DNA of 20,670 nucleotides, from NCBI GenBank assembly GCA_947165105.1, contig CAMUZC010000018.1, positions 1-20,670 of the forward strand. The letters are read 5' to 3'. Positions 1 to 6,804 of this stretch are shown piece by piece. The notes beneath the pieces were generated by a model. The model was given only the letters and a program-made list of their open reading frames with translations, did not search any database and was not told the origin of the DNA. A program made the translations under genes and the position numbers. Each line of letters starts with the position of its first letter. Position 1 is the first letter of the stretch. The stretch comes from an uncultured Lachnospiraceae bacterium. Lineage in GTDB: Bacteria; Bacillota_A; Clostridia; TANB77; CAG-508.

Positions 1-65
1 CCAAGCGGTAAGGCATCAGACTTTGACTCTGACATGCGCTAGTTCGAATCTAGCCAGCCCAACCA
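1..65 (+). tRNA. tRNA-Gln (anticodon TTG), 5' end cut by window
   Basis: The sequence starts inside the D-arm; roughly the first ten bases (5' acceptor strand and bases 8-10) lie outside the window. A 5-bp anticodon stem (TCAGA/TCTGA) encloses the loop CTTTGAC, giving anticodon TTG for glutamine. The T-arm has a 5-bp stem (GCTAG/CTAGC) around TTCGAAT. The 3' acceptor strand CAGCCCA is followed by discriminator A and an encoded CCA at 63-65. It inserts glutamine during translation. A terminator follows at once, so this is the last gene of its transcript. Confidence 0.93.
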
Positions 66-70
66 AAAAG

Positions 71-101
71 ACGTAGTTATTTATAAACTACGTTCTTTTT
101 T
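71..101 (+). terminator. Rho-independent terminator of tRNA-Gln
   Basis: An 8-bp perfect stem (ACGTAGTT at 71-78 with AACTACGT at 86-93) and a 7-base loop are followed by a T-rich run at 94-101. It begins six bases after the encoded CCA and ends the tRNA transcript. Confidence 0.85.
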
Positions 102-111
102 ATGGTTAAAG

Positions 112-140
112 TTGCTTTTTATGTAAATTTATGCTATAAT
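112..140 (+). promoter_or_regulatory. Sigma-A type promoter for the gene at 191
   Basis: A -35 box TTGCTT (112-117) and a perfect -10 box TATAAT (135-140) are separated by 17 bp. It lies between the tRNA terminator and the first coding gene, so that gene is its own transcription unit. Confidence 0.75.
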
Positions 141-190
141 TAGAATGAGCTCTAGGATGGAGTGAAAATTTTTTTTGGAGGTAATCTACA

Positions 191-574
191 ATGGCAAACA
201 TCAGTGAAATCAAAAATTTAAATGACAACGGTGACTACACAGTAGGCGTAAATGCCGATGGAGAGACAAAGATCTTCGTTAACAGAGATGATGAGTACAT
301 CCTTAACGAACGGTATTGTGTAATCTCTCGCGCAAAGAGTCTTAAGGAAGCAGAAGTGGCTGAAAAAAAGAAGTATAAAAATACTTGCTTTTGCGTAGTT
401 GTAGTAAACTATAACGGAGTTGCTAAAATTAAGATCCTTAAACGTGTTGGGGTTATGAATAATGCCCCAATTGGTACTGTTGCCATATGCAAGCGTCGCC
501 GTGATGCCAAAAGGCATATGAACAAGTTAAGAAGAGAGAATGAAAATATCGAAGTTTTAGTAAAGACGGCATAA
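191..574 (+). CDS. Hypothetical protein, 127 aa, basic C-terminal half
   Basis: I do not recognise this protein. The start ATG is 8 bases after a strong GGAGGT site (177-182), under its own promoter, and a clear terminator follows the stop, so it looks like a real single-gene unit. The first ~40 residues are acidic and Asn/Asp-rich. Residues ~65-75 form a short hydrophobic strand (CFCVVVV), and the last third is very basic (CKRRRDAKRH around residues 99-108). No signal peptide or transmembrane helix is visible. By eye its G+C is nearer 40% and it uses more C/G-ending codons (ATC, CTT, CGT) than the core genes downstream, which suggests a different history. Nucleic-acid binding is possible from the charge pattern only; no function is claimed. 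Confidence 0.75.
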   Translation: MANISEIKNLNDNGDYTVGVNADGETKIFVNRDDEYILNERYCVISRAKSLKEAEVAEKKKYKNTCFCVVVVNYNGVAKIKILKRVGVMNNAPIGTVAICKRRRDAKRHMNKLRRENENIEVLVKTA

Positions 575-585
575 CTCCAAAAAGG

Positions 586-613
586 GAGCAGTTCAGACTG
601 AACTGCTCTTTTT
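586..613 (+). terminator. Rho-independent terminator of the 191-574 gene
   Basis: A 10-bp perfect stem (GAGCAGTTCA 586-595 with TGAACTGCTC 599-608) and a 3-base loop precede a T run at 609-613. It starts 11 bases after the stop codon. Confidence 0.92.
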
Positions 614-617
614 CTAT

Positions 618-650
618 GGAAAAAGAAATAGCAAGCCAAAAAGGCTTGCT
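618..650 (-). terminator. Rho-independent terminator of the minus-strand 658-942 gene
   Basis: Read on the minus strand, an 8-bp stem (AGCAAGCC/GGCTTGCT, 643-650 with 630-637) with a 5-base loop is followed by a T-rich tract (complement of 618-629). It begins just after the stop of the minus-strand gene and lies back to back with the plus-strand terminator. Confidence 0.75.
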
Positions 651-657
651 AAAAACA

Positions 658-942
658 TCAATCATCGATAACTGCATTTCTGTTCCAGTGATAGAAACAG
701 ATGCATTCTCGATGCTCTGGAGAAACTTCAAGTAATTGTTCAATTCCGTAGCCATTCGGATATTTGCTTTCTAAATATGTATAGAGCTTAGAATATGTAC
801 AATCTTTTGTGCATGTATCAAAGTGCATTTTTAAATAATTCTTAAAATTTACAAGCTTTGAATCACATTGTACGAGGTGCTCTAACATATTCCGATAGCT
901 ACGATCGCAATCATGACAGTTGCAAAAATATTTATCTGCCAT
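658..942 (-). CDS. Hypothetical Cys/His-rich small protein, 94 aa
   Basis: I do not recognise the family. The start is supported by a GGGAGG site about 10 bases upstream on the minus strand and by a consensus promoter at 980-1008, and a terminator follows the stop. It contains eight cysteines (residues 7, 9, 12, 26, 44, 48, 80, 82) and several histidines (10, 22, 40, 77, 85). These include a CNCHDC cluster near the N-terminus, a CTKDC pair in the middle and CIC near the C-terminus. This pattern would suit a small metal-binding (zinc) fold, which is inference. No signal peptide or membrane segment is seen. Like the 191 gene it has more G+C than the core genes. It is a stand-alone unit facing away from the Cys-rich microprotein genes, which have their own terminator. 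Confidence 0.72.
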   Translation of the reverse strand: MADKYFCNCHDCDRSYRNMLEHLVQCDSKLVNFKNYLKMHFDTCTKDCTYSKLYTYLESKYPNGYGIEQLLEVSPEHRECICFYHWNRNAVIDD

Positions 943-979
943 AGTATCGGTCCTCCCTTTTGTTCTATTGATAAAATAT

Positions 980-1008
980 ATTATACAACAAAACTAAATA
1001 AAATTCAA
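980..1008 (-). promoter_or_regulatory. Sigma-A type promoter for the minus-strand 658-942 gene
   Basis: On the minus strand there is TTGAAT (1008-1003), a 17-bp spacer, and a perfect TATAAT (985-980), about 38 bases upstream of the ATG at 942. It supports the reality of that small gene. Confidence 0.75.
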
Positions 1009-1031
1009 GAATAATAGTAAATGTAATAATA

Positions 1032-1070
1032 CAAAAATAAAAAGCTAAGGTAATATAGAACCTTAGCTTT
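1032..1070 (-). terminator. Terminator of the Cys-rich microprotein operon (bidirectional shape)
   Basis: A 10-bp perfect inverted repeat (AAAGCTAAGG 1041-1050 with CCTTAGCTTT 1061-1070) has a 10-base loop. On the minus strand the T-rich complement of 1032-1043 follows the stem. It begins 8 bases after the stop of the second microprotein gene. T residues also follow on the plus strand, so it could act both ways. Confidence 0.8.
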
Positions 1071-1077
1071 TTTAGCT

Positions 1078-1197
1078 TTAGCAGCATCCTCTACCATTAC
1101 CACCGCAACAGCAGATAATTAATATGAATAATATAATTATCCAGCAGCAGTCATCACCAAATCCGAAACCACATCCGCATCCTCTGTTTTCTGGCAT
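1078..1197 (-). CDS. Cys/Gly-rich single-pass membrane microprotein, 39 aa
   Basis: A short minus-strand gene with a strong AAAGGGGGG ribosome-binding site about 8 bases before its ATG. The protein has a Gly/Cys N-terminus (residues 6-18, ending DDCC), one hydrophobic helix (about 19-28, WIIILFILII), a CCC cluster at 29-31 and a Gly-rich tail ending CC; eight of its 39 residues are Cys. It is the second of two tandem related genes (see 1237-1344) and is followed by a terminator. Small high-Cys proteins with a W-hydrophobic-CCG layout are common in Clostridia and are often auto-named 'chorion class high-cysteine' proteins or likened to small sporulation proteins such as YjcZ; the function is unknown. 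A membrane or spore-envelope role is inference. Confidence 0.78.
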   Translation of the reverse strand: MPENRGCGCGFGFGDDCCWIIILFILIICCCGGNGRGCC

Positions 1198-1236
1198 AAA
1201 AATTCCCCCCTTTCTAAAAGTTAAGAAAATTTCTAA

Positions 1237-1344
1237 TTAGTTGCATCCACAACCACAATCATTGTTGTTTCCACAACAGCAGAAAAGAAGTAAGAATAAA
1301 ATAATGAACCATAAGATTTCACTATTATTACAACAATTTCCCAT
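1237..1344 (-). CDS. Cys-rich single-pass membrane microprotein, 35 aa
   Basis: A minus-strand gene with an optimal AGGAGGT site about 7 bases before the ATG. It has the same plan as its downstream neighbour: a short polar N-terminus with CC at residues 4-5, Trp12 opening a hydrophobic helix (about 10-21), a CCC cluster at 22-24, then an Asn-rich tail with C-G-C-G-C. The two genes are separated by ~40 bases that hold only the second ribosome-binding site, so they are likely one transcript from the promoter at 1394-1422. The shared CCCG boundary after the helix suggests a tandem duplication. Function unknown; it may be a membrane-anchored, disulfide- or metal-linked small protein. I am confident it is coding and unsure of its role. 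Confidence 0.78.
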   Translation of the reverse strand: MGNCCNNSEILWFIILFLLLFCCCGNNNDCGCGCN

Positions 1345-1393
1345 AATTGTACCTCCTAAAAAAGAACTTCGTTTTTGTTCTTTTGTATGGTAT

Positions 1394-1422
1394 ATAGTAT
1401 TCAAAATTAAAAAAAGTGTTAA
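1394..1422 (-). promoter_or_regulatory. Likely promoter of the Cys-rich microprotein operon
   Basis: On the minus strand TTAACA (1422-1417) and TACTAT (1399-1394) are separated by 17 bp, about 50 bases before the first microprotein ATG. Both boxes are near consensus, but the region is very AT-rich, so this could be chance. Confidence 0.45.
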
Positions 1423-1461
1423 TAAATTTAAAAAAATGTCTATACAAATTTCGGCAATTAG

Positions 1462-1470
1462 TGATATAAT
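1462..1470 (+). promoter_or_regulatory. Extended -10 promoter for mutL
   Basis: TGATATAAT (TG-N-TATAAT) is an extended -10 element 33 bases before the mutL ATG. The matching -35 position (around 1442) is weak, as is usual for extended -10 promoters. The mutL ribosome-binding site GGAGG (1492-1496) follows. Confidence 0.6.
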
Positions 1471-1503
1471 TTCAAAAACAAAAGATTTTTTGGAGGAAGT
1501 TAA

Positions 1504-4008
1504 ATGGGGAACATAGTATTATTAGATGATTTAACAATAAACAAAATAGCTGCAGGAGAAGTAATTGAAAGACCTGCATCAGTTGTAAAAGAAGTAGTAG
1601 AAAATTCAATAGATGCGGGAGCTGATAATATATCTGTTGAAATAAGAAATGGTGGAATATCATATATAAGAATAACTGATAATGGAAAGGGAATTGCAGC
1701 AGACGATTTAGAAATTGCATTTGAAAGACATGCAACAAGTAAAATTAGAAAAGCTGAAGATTTAGAAACAGTTAAATCTATGGGATTCAGAGGAGAAGCT
1801 TTAGCTAGTATTGCTGCTATTGCGAGAGTTGAATTAGTTACTAAAACTGAAGAAGATGTAGTTGGTCATAAAATAATTGTTGAAGGTGGAAAAATTATTT
1901 CTAAAGAAGAAACTGGGTGCCCAAAAGGGACAAGTATTACAATAGAAAATTTATTTTATAATACACCTGTAAGATATAAATTTTTGAAGAAAGATTTCAC
2001 AGAATCTGGTTACATAGAAGATGCTATTACAAGAATAGCTTTAGTAAATCCTAATATAGCTATAAAATATGTAAATGCAGGAAAAACAATAATTCAAACA
2101 TCTGGAAATGGTAATATAAAAGATGTAGTATATGGCATTTATGGAAAAGATATTGCTGAAAATATAATGAATGTAGAATACTATTTTGAAGATATGGCTG
2201 TAAAAGGTGTAATTGGAAATCCAAATATTGCACGTTCAAATAGATCGAATCAATTATTTTTTGTTAATAAAAGATATGTAAAAGATAAAACTTTAACTTC
2301 AGCTGCTGAACAAGCATTTAAGGGAATTTTACCAATAGGAAAATATGGATTTTTAATTTTGAATATTGAAATGAATCCTCACCAATTAGATGTAAATGTT
2401 CATCCTGCCAAATTAGAAGTTCGTTTTCAAGAAGAAAACAAAATATTCAAGTTAGTATACCATGCAATAAAAGAGACTTTGTTAAAAGTTGAATCTGTAG
2501 AAGAAAATGAAATGAAAAAGGTATCTGAGGAAAATCAAATGAAAAATAATTATGTTGATGAAATTCAAAAAATTGAAAACAAAATGTTTGATAATATGCA
2601 AACAAATAAAATAGAGGAAGTAAAGGATAAAGAAAATGAGTCAAAAGGAATTGGTGGATTTCTAAAAAATATATTAGGTGGCTCAAAAAATGAATTTGCA
2701 ACAAATGAGGGAAATTTAGTAGAACAATTATATAGAGATAAAATGCAACATGAACATGAAAGTATTTTAAATAACATTAAACAAGAAAATGCTTCAAATA
2801 CTAGCAATTATGATAATCTTATAGTTAAAGATGATGGTGGTATTGCACTAAAATCAGATGATAAAAAAGAAGATATTAGTGCTATTATATCAGATAATAA
2901 TGAAGAGATGAAAGCAAGTAGTAATTTAGAAAAACTTGTTAAAGAATTGGATGCTAATTTAGAAAAATTAAATTTGAAGCCTGTTTCATCAACTCTTGAA
3001 ATTTTGAACGAAAAAGAAGATGTTGTTGATGTAAATGATGAAAATGATTTAAACAGTTCTTTAGAAAAATATAGAGCATTGGAAATGGAAAATAATGCAG
3101 AAATTGAAAATGCAAAAATTAGTACTGAAACTGAAAGTAATGCTAATATAAAAATTGAAAATAATGAAACCAAAAACGATAACGTAGCTGAAGAAAATCA
3201 AAAACAATCCTCAATGGAATTAGAAAACAACAAATCAACTGTAGAAGATAAATCAAAAAATAAAGAGCCTGATGCTAATTTTGAAGAAATGTATGCAAAA
3301 ATGTTTGGTACAGTTATTTCTAATAGAAACAAAGTAGAAGATAAAGAAGAAAAAGGATATTCAGTTAGGCAAGAAGATTTTAAAACCGTTGAAAATATGT
3401 CATTATTTACCAATAACACATTCTATAGTAGACCTGTTTATAAATATATAGGTATTGTTTTTGGTTCTTACATAGTTATAGAGTATGAAAAAGAAATGTA
3501 TATAGTTGATCAAAGAGCAGCGAACGAAAGAATTTTATATGAAAAAGTTAAAAAGAATTATTACAGTGATACTGACAAAGACTCACAATTAATGCTATTG
3601 CCAGATGTTATCAATTTAACTGAAAGAGAAATGGGAATTGCTAAAGATAATTTCGAATTATTTAAAAAAGCTGGATTTGATCTAGAAGAATTTGGAGACA
3701 AAACAATAAAATTAAGTGGTGTTCCTAACATCTGTATTGATTTAGATACAAGACAGTTATTTATAGAAATACTAGATGAAATTAATACTGTTGCAAGAAC
3801 AGCAAGACAAGAAATTGAAGAAAAACTTATAACAACAATTGCGTGCAAAGCAGCAGAAAAATCAGGCTATGCTTTAACTGCTCAAGAAGTTGATATGTTA
3901 ATGCAACAATTACTTTCATTACCACATCCATTTGTAAGCCCAAATGGTACACCAACAGCGATTAGAATGTCAAAAATAGATATAGAAAAGAAATTTTCTA
4001 GAAGATAG
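1504..4008 (+). CDS. mutL: DNA mismatch repair protein MutL with degenerate endonuclease site
   Basis: 834 aa, longer than the usual ~620-680. The N-terminal GHKL ATPase carries ENSIDAGAD (33-41, catalytic Glu33 and Asn34), DNGKGI (59-64) and GFRGEAL (94-100), followed by the S5-like transducer domain to about residue 335. An acidic, Asn/Lys/Glu-rich linker spans ~335-640. The C-terminal dimerisation/endonuclease domain shows the family motifs in altered form. DQHA(X)2E(X)4E is DQRAANERILYE (669-680), with His replaced by Arg; ACR is ACK (780-782); and the C-P-H-G-R-P motif is SPNGTP (812-817), losing its Cys, His and Arg. A beta-clamp-type segment QLMLLP (695-700) remains. MutL links MutS mismatch recognition to strand nicking; here ATPase, dimer and clamp contacts look intact while nicking may be lost. 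miaA follows 14 bases later; mutS is not in the window. Confidence 0.97.
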   Translation: MGNIVLLDDLTINKIAAGEVIERPASVVKEVVENSIDAGADNISVEIRNGGISYIRITDNGKGIAADDLEIAFERHATSKIRKAEDLETVKSMGFRGEALASIAAIARVELVTKTEEDVVGHKIIVEGGKIISKEETGCPKGTSITIENLFYNTPVRYKFLKKDFTESGYIEDAITRIALVNPNIAIKYVNAGKTIIQTSGNGNIKDVVYGIYGKDIAENIMNVEYYFEDMAVKGVIGNPNIARSNRSNQLFFVNKRYVKDKTLTSAAEQAFKGILPIGKYGFLILNIEMNPHQLDVNVHPAKLEVRFQEENKIFKLVYHAIKETLLKVESVEENEMKKVSEENQMKNNYVDEIQKIENKMFDNMQTNKIEEVKDKENESKGIGGFLKNILGGSKNEFATNEGNLVEQLYRDKMQHEHESILNNIKQENASNTSNYDNLIVKDDGGIALKSDDKKEDISAIISDNNEEMKASSNLEKLVKELDANLEKLNLKPVSSTLEILNEKEDVVDVNDENDLNSSLEKYRALEMENNAEIENAKISTETESNANIKIENNETKNDNVAEENQKQSSMELENNKSTVEDKSKNKEPDANFEEMYAKMFGTVISNRNKVEDKEEKGYSVRQEDFKTVENMSLFTNNTFYSRPVYKYIGIVFGSYIVIEYEKEMYIVDQRAANERILYEKVKKNYYSDTDKDSQLMLLPDVINLTEREMGIAKDNFELFKKAGFDLEEFGDKTIKLSGVPNICIDLDTRQLFIEILDEINTVARTARQEIEEKLITTIACKAAEKSGYALTAQEVDMLMQQLLSLPHPFVSPNGTPTAIRMSKIDIEKKFSRR

Positions 4009-4022
4009 GGAGAATGTGCAAG

Positions 4023-4958
4023 ATGTCGAAACCTAAAATTATTGTGATATGTGGACCAACAGCGTCAGGGAAAACAGCATTATCAATACAATTAGCAAAG
4101 AAAATAAATGGTGAAATTGTTTCAGCAGATTCAATGCAAATATATAAAGATATGGACATTGGAACTGCCAAACCATCAATAGAAGAAATGGACGGAGTAA
4201 AACATTATCTTATAGATAATGTTTCTCCTACTATAAGATATAGTGTTGCCAATTATAAAAAAGATGCGTTAAATGCAATTGAAGAAATACTAAAAAAAGG
4301 AAAAACACCTATTATAGTTGGTGGTACAGGATTGTATGTTGACTCTTTAGTTAATGGAATTGAATATGATGATTTAGAAATTGATTTAGAGTATAGACAT
4401 CAATTAGAACGAGAAGCAGAAGAAAAAGGCTTAGAAGAGCTATACAATAAAGCAATACAAATAGATGCTGAAGCAATGAAAAAAATAAGTCCAAATGACA
4501 AAAAAAGAATTTTCAGAGTTTTAGAAATATATCACTCAACAGGTAAAACAAAAACTGAACAAGAGATTGAGTCACGAGAAAAAGAAAATCCATATGAATA
4601 CGTAGTTTTTGCAATAAATATGGATAGAGAAAAGTTATATGAAAGAATCAATAAAAGAGTAGATATTATGATAGAAAATGGATTGGTTGATGAAGTAAAA
4701 TCATTAATAAACAAATATGATGAGCTTCCAACTGCAATTCAGGGTTTAGGTTATAAAGAAGTAGTTTCTTATTTGAATAATGAAATTACATATGAGGAAA
4801 TGATAGAAAAAATAAAACAAGAAACAAGACGTTATGCTAAACGCCAATTGACATGGTTTAGAAGAAATAAACAAATAATATGGCTTGATGGATTAGAGAA
4901 TATGCAAAATAATTTACAAATTATTTTGAAGGGAGTTAACGGTGAAGAAGAAAACTAA
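4023..4958 (+). CDS. miaA: tRNA dimethylallyltransferase (MiaA)
   Basis: Adds a dimethylallyl group from DMAPP to N6 of adenosine 37 in tRNAs that read UNN codons; cytosolic. Seen: a P-loop GPTASGKT near the N-terminus, the DSMQIYKDMDIGTAKP segment, GGTGLYVDSL, the QGLGYKE element, and the C-terminal YAKRQLTWFRRN signature. At 311 aa it has the family's usual length. An in-frame ATG lies at 4014, but the AGGGAG site (4007-4012) would be one base from it; the ATG at 4023 has correct spacing and gives the expected N-terminus (MSKPKIIVICGP). It follows mutL closely, the common Bacillota order, and overlaps the next gene by 17 bases, so the two are co-transcribed. Confidence 0.97.
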   Translation: MSKPKIIVICGPTASGKTALSIQLAKKINGEIVSADSMQIYKDMDIGTAKPSIEEMDGVKHYLIDNVSPTIRYSVANYKKDALNAIEEILKKGKTPIIVGGTGLYVDSLVNGIEYDDLEIDLEYRHQLEREAEEKGLEELYNKAIQIDAEAMKKISPNDKKRIFRVLEIYHSTGKTKTEQEIESREKENPYEYVVFAINMDREKLYERINKRVDIMIENGLVDEVKSLINKYDELPTAIQGLGYKEVVSYLNNEITYEEMIEKIKQETRRYAKRQLTWFRRNKQIIWLDGLENMQNNLQIILKGVNGEEEN

Positions 4959-6157
4959 AATAGTTATAATTATATCATGTATTATCTTTATTTATTGTAT
5001 ATATCTTTTTGTAAAACTATTAGCTAACCCGACAGATACATTTATTGTAGAACAAGGAAAAATATATAAAGAAGAGACTCAAGAAGGATACATTATAAGA
5101 GATGAACAAATAATTCAAAATGGAGAATCTGGACGGCAAGATTGTTCAACTTAAGGCAGAAGGAAAAAAAGTTGCAAATGGTGAAGCGATATATAGATAT
5201 ACATTAGAAAACGAAGATGAAATTAATGCAAAAATTCAGGATTTAGATATTCAAATTCAAGATGCATTAAAAAATGAAAATACATTGTTTTCAACAGATA
5301 TAAAACTATTAGAAAATCAAATAGAGAATAAGCTTGAACTAATCTATGAAAACACTGATATAAAAACAATTGAACAATATAAAAAAGATATAAACAATGA
5401 TATAAATAAAAAAGCAAAAATAGCAGGAAATTTAACTTCGAATGGTTCATATGTAAAACAGTTAATTGAACAAAGAAGTGAGTATGAAAAACAATTGAAT
5501 TCTAATTCCAAGTATGTATATTCGAATAAAAGTGGGATTATTTCATATAAGGTGGATGACCTTGAAAATAAATTGGTTATTGGAGATTTTGGATATTTAA
5601 ATAAAGATTTTTTAAATTCACTTAATTTAAAAAGTGGTCAAATTGTGGCAACTACTCAAAATAAAGCAAAAATAATTAGCAATTTTCAATGTTATATTAC
5701 ATGTATTTCAAAGACTGAAGAAGCAAAAAAATCTGAAGTAGGAAATAGATTAAAGTTAAGATTGCCAAGTTCAGAAGAAATACCTGCAGAAATTGTTTAC
5801 AAATCAGATAATGGAAATGATGGTATTTTATTGGTATTTAAAATCGAACAATCTGTAGAAAAATTAATTAATTATAGAAAAATATTATTTGATATTATTT
5901 GGTGGAGTGATTCAGGACTTAAGGTTCCAAATAGTGCTATACAATATGATGGAAATGTTGCTTATGTTATACGAAACAGAGCAGGGTATGATGAAAAAAT
6001 TATTGTAAAAGTATTAAGACAAAACGATAATTTTTCTATTGTTGAAAATTATTCTACAGCAGAATTAGAAGAAATAGGGTATGATATAAACGCATTGGAT
6101 GGAAAAAAATCAATAAGTTTATATGATGAAATAGTAATAAATAAAGATAAAAAATAA
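4942..6157 (+). pseudogene. HlyD-like membrane adaptor protein, frameshifted
   Basis: The gene begins at a GTG (4942) with a GGGAG site 6 bases upstream, inside the end of miaA. The first frame encodes a Lys-rich N-terminus, one transmembrane helix (about residues 6-28) and an extracytoplasmic start (EGYIIRDEQ), then stops at 5152-5154. The continuation lies in the +1 frame, open from 5114 to 6157: DGKIVQLKAEGKKVANGEAIYRY, a biotinyl/lipoyl-like hairpin, a coiled coil, the second half of the hairpin (SGIISYKVDDLEN) and a C-terminal beta domain. The shift lies between 5114 and 5154; one extra base (or two missing) explains it. No ribosome-binding site precedes the ATG at 5120, so it is not a separate gene. 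Corrected length is about 405 aa, typical for the HlyD-family/membrane-fusion-like proteins found next to sepF in Clostridia. Function there is unknown. A sequencing error is as likely as true decay. Confidence 0.8.
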
Positions 6158-6212
6158 TGTTACAAAAATATTACAGCAATGTTACAAAATTATTATTTTT
6201 TTGTTACAAAGC
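6158..6212 (+). promoter_or_regulatory. Phased 11-bp repeat array, candidate WalR-type operator of sepF
   Basis: Five consecutive 11-base units start at 6158, 6169, 6180, 6191 and 6202: TGTTACAAAAA, TATTACAGCAA, TGTTACAAAAT, TATTATTTTTT, TGTTACAAAGC. The spacing is exactly one DNA turn, and the array ends 10 bases before the -35 box of the sepF promoter. The core fits the known WalR/YycF box TGTWAH-N5-TGTWAH: three units match fully and two have G to A at position 2. The array starts directly after the stop codon of the preceding gene. A related OmpR/PhoB-class regulator (PhoP boxes are TTNACA repeats) is an alternative. Confidence 0.65.
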
Positions 6213-6222
6213 TAAAAAGGTA

Positions 6223-6251
6223 TTGACATCATGAAAAAAAAGATGGATACT
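6223..6251 (+). promoter_or_regulatory. Promoter of sepF-divIVA
   Basis: A perfect -35 box TTGACA (6223-6228), a 17-bp spacer and a -10 box GATACT (6246-6251) lie just downstream of the 11-bp repeat array. The weak -10 next to an activator-like array is consistent with a regulated promoter. Confidence 0.65.
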
Positions 6252-6297
6252 TATTACAAGCTAACAAATGAGGAGTATTTTTTTTAGGAGGTATATT

Positions 6298-6777
6298 ATG
6301 TCAGGAGCAATAATGAATAAGGTATGGGATTTATTTGGAGTAGATCCATCAGCAGACACAGAAGATGAAGAATATGAAATGGATGAATATGAAAACGAAG
6401 GAGAAGAGGTAGAATCAAAAGGATTCTTTGGTGCTAAACGTAACAATAAAATTGTTAGTTTACCAGCAGCACAACAAATCAAAATGGTAATATCTCAACC
6501 AACATCATTCGAGCAATCTGAAAGCATATGCGATTTACTAAAAGAGAAAAAATCTGTTATAGTAAATTTGGAATATGTTAATAAAGATGTTGCAAGAAGA
6601 ATTATAGATGTTATTAGTGGAGCTGTTCATGCTTTAGATGGACACATTCAAAAAGTTTCAAATTCTATATTCTTAATTGCACCTTTTAATTATGATATTA
6701 CAAATGAAATGGCAAGAGAAGAAATTAAAAGTAAACTTTCTGTTTCTTGGTTAAAGAATAATAGTTTAAATGATTAA
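6298..6777 (+). CDS. sepF: Cell division protein SepF
   Basis: SepF bundles FtsZ filaments and anchors the Z-ring to the membrane by an N-terminal amphipathic helix. The start chosen is the ATG at 6298, 6 bases after AGGAGG (6286-6291), giving MSGAIMNKVWDLFGVD, the expected membrane-targeting helix; an upstream in-frame ATG at 6268 would run through that site. The 159-aa protein then has a strongly acidic linker (~residues 20-42) and the SepF core from about 60 on, including SICDLLKEKKSVIVNLE and the VNKDVARRIIDVISGAVHALDG segment that forms the dimer and FtsZ-binding fold. divIVA follows 27 bases later. Transcription is likely from its own promoter under the repeat array. Confidence 0.95.
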   Translation: MSGAIMNKVWDLFGVDPSADTEDEEYEMDEYENEGEEVESKGFFGAKRNNKIVSLPAAQQIKMVISQPTSFEQSESICDLLKEKKSVIVNLEYVNKDVARRIIDVISGAVHALDGHIQKVSNSIFLIAPFNYDITNEMAREEIKSKLSVSWLKNNSLND

Positions 6778-6804
6778 TCATAAATAAAAATGGAGGGAAA
6801 GCGT

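Noticed and set aside
1..1000. Genomic island bounded by tRNA-Gln direct repeats
   Set aside because: I saw no second copy of the tRNA 3' end and no integrase or transposase in the window.
1384..1389. CATACA on the minus strand, similar to a sigma-E -10 box, before the microprotein genes
   Set aside because: No matching -35 at the right spacing; the sigma-A-like pair fits better.
1241..1516. Plus-strand open frame across the microprotein region
   Set aside because: It is antisense to the Cys-rich gene at 1237-1344, has no ribosome-binding site and overlaps the mutL start; the minus-strand genes have clear signals.
2500..3420. Internal repeats in the MutL linker
   Set aside because: The Glu/Asn/Lys-rich linker is low complexity but shows no regular repeat unit.
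2447..3848. Several minus-strand open frames of 60-121 codons inside mutL
   Set aside because: Antisense shadows of an AT-rich, Glu/Lys-rich gene; no ribosome-binding sites, low-complexity Ser/Phe/Leu translations.
5120..6157. Separate 345-aa gene starting at ATG 5120
   Set aside because: No ribosome-binding site, and the translation continues the HlyD-like protein begun in the other frame, so it is one frameshifted gene.
6231..6287. 18-codon open frame (starts MKKKMDTYYK) ending at the sepF ribosome-binding site, a possible leader peptide
   Set aside because: It starts upstream of the predicted transcription start (-10 at 6246-6251), so it would not be on the mRNA.
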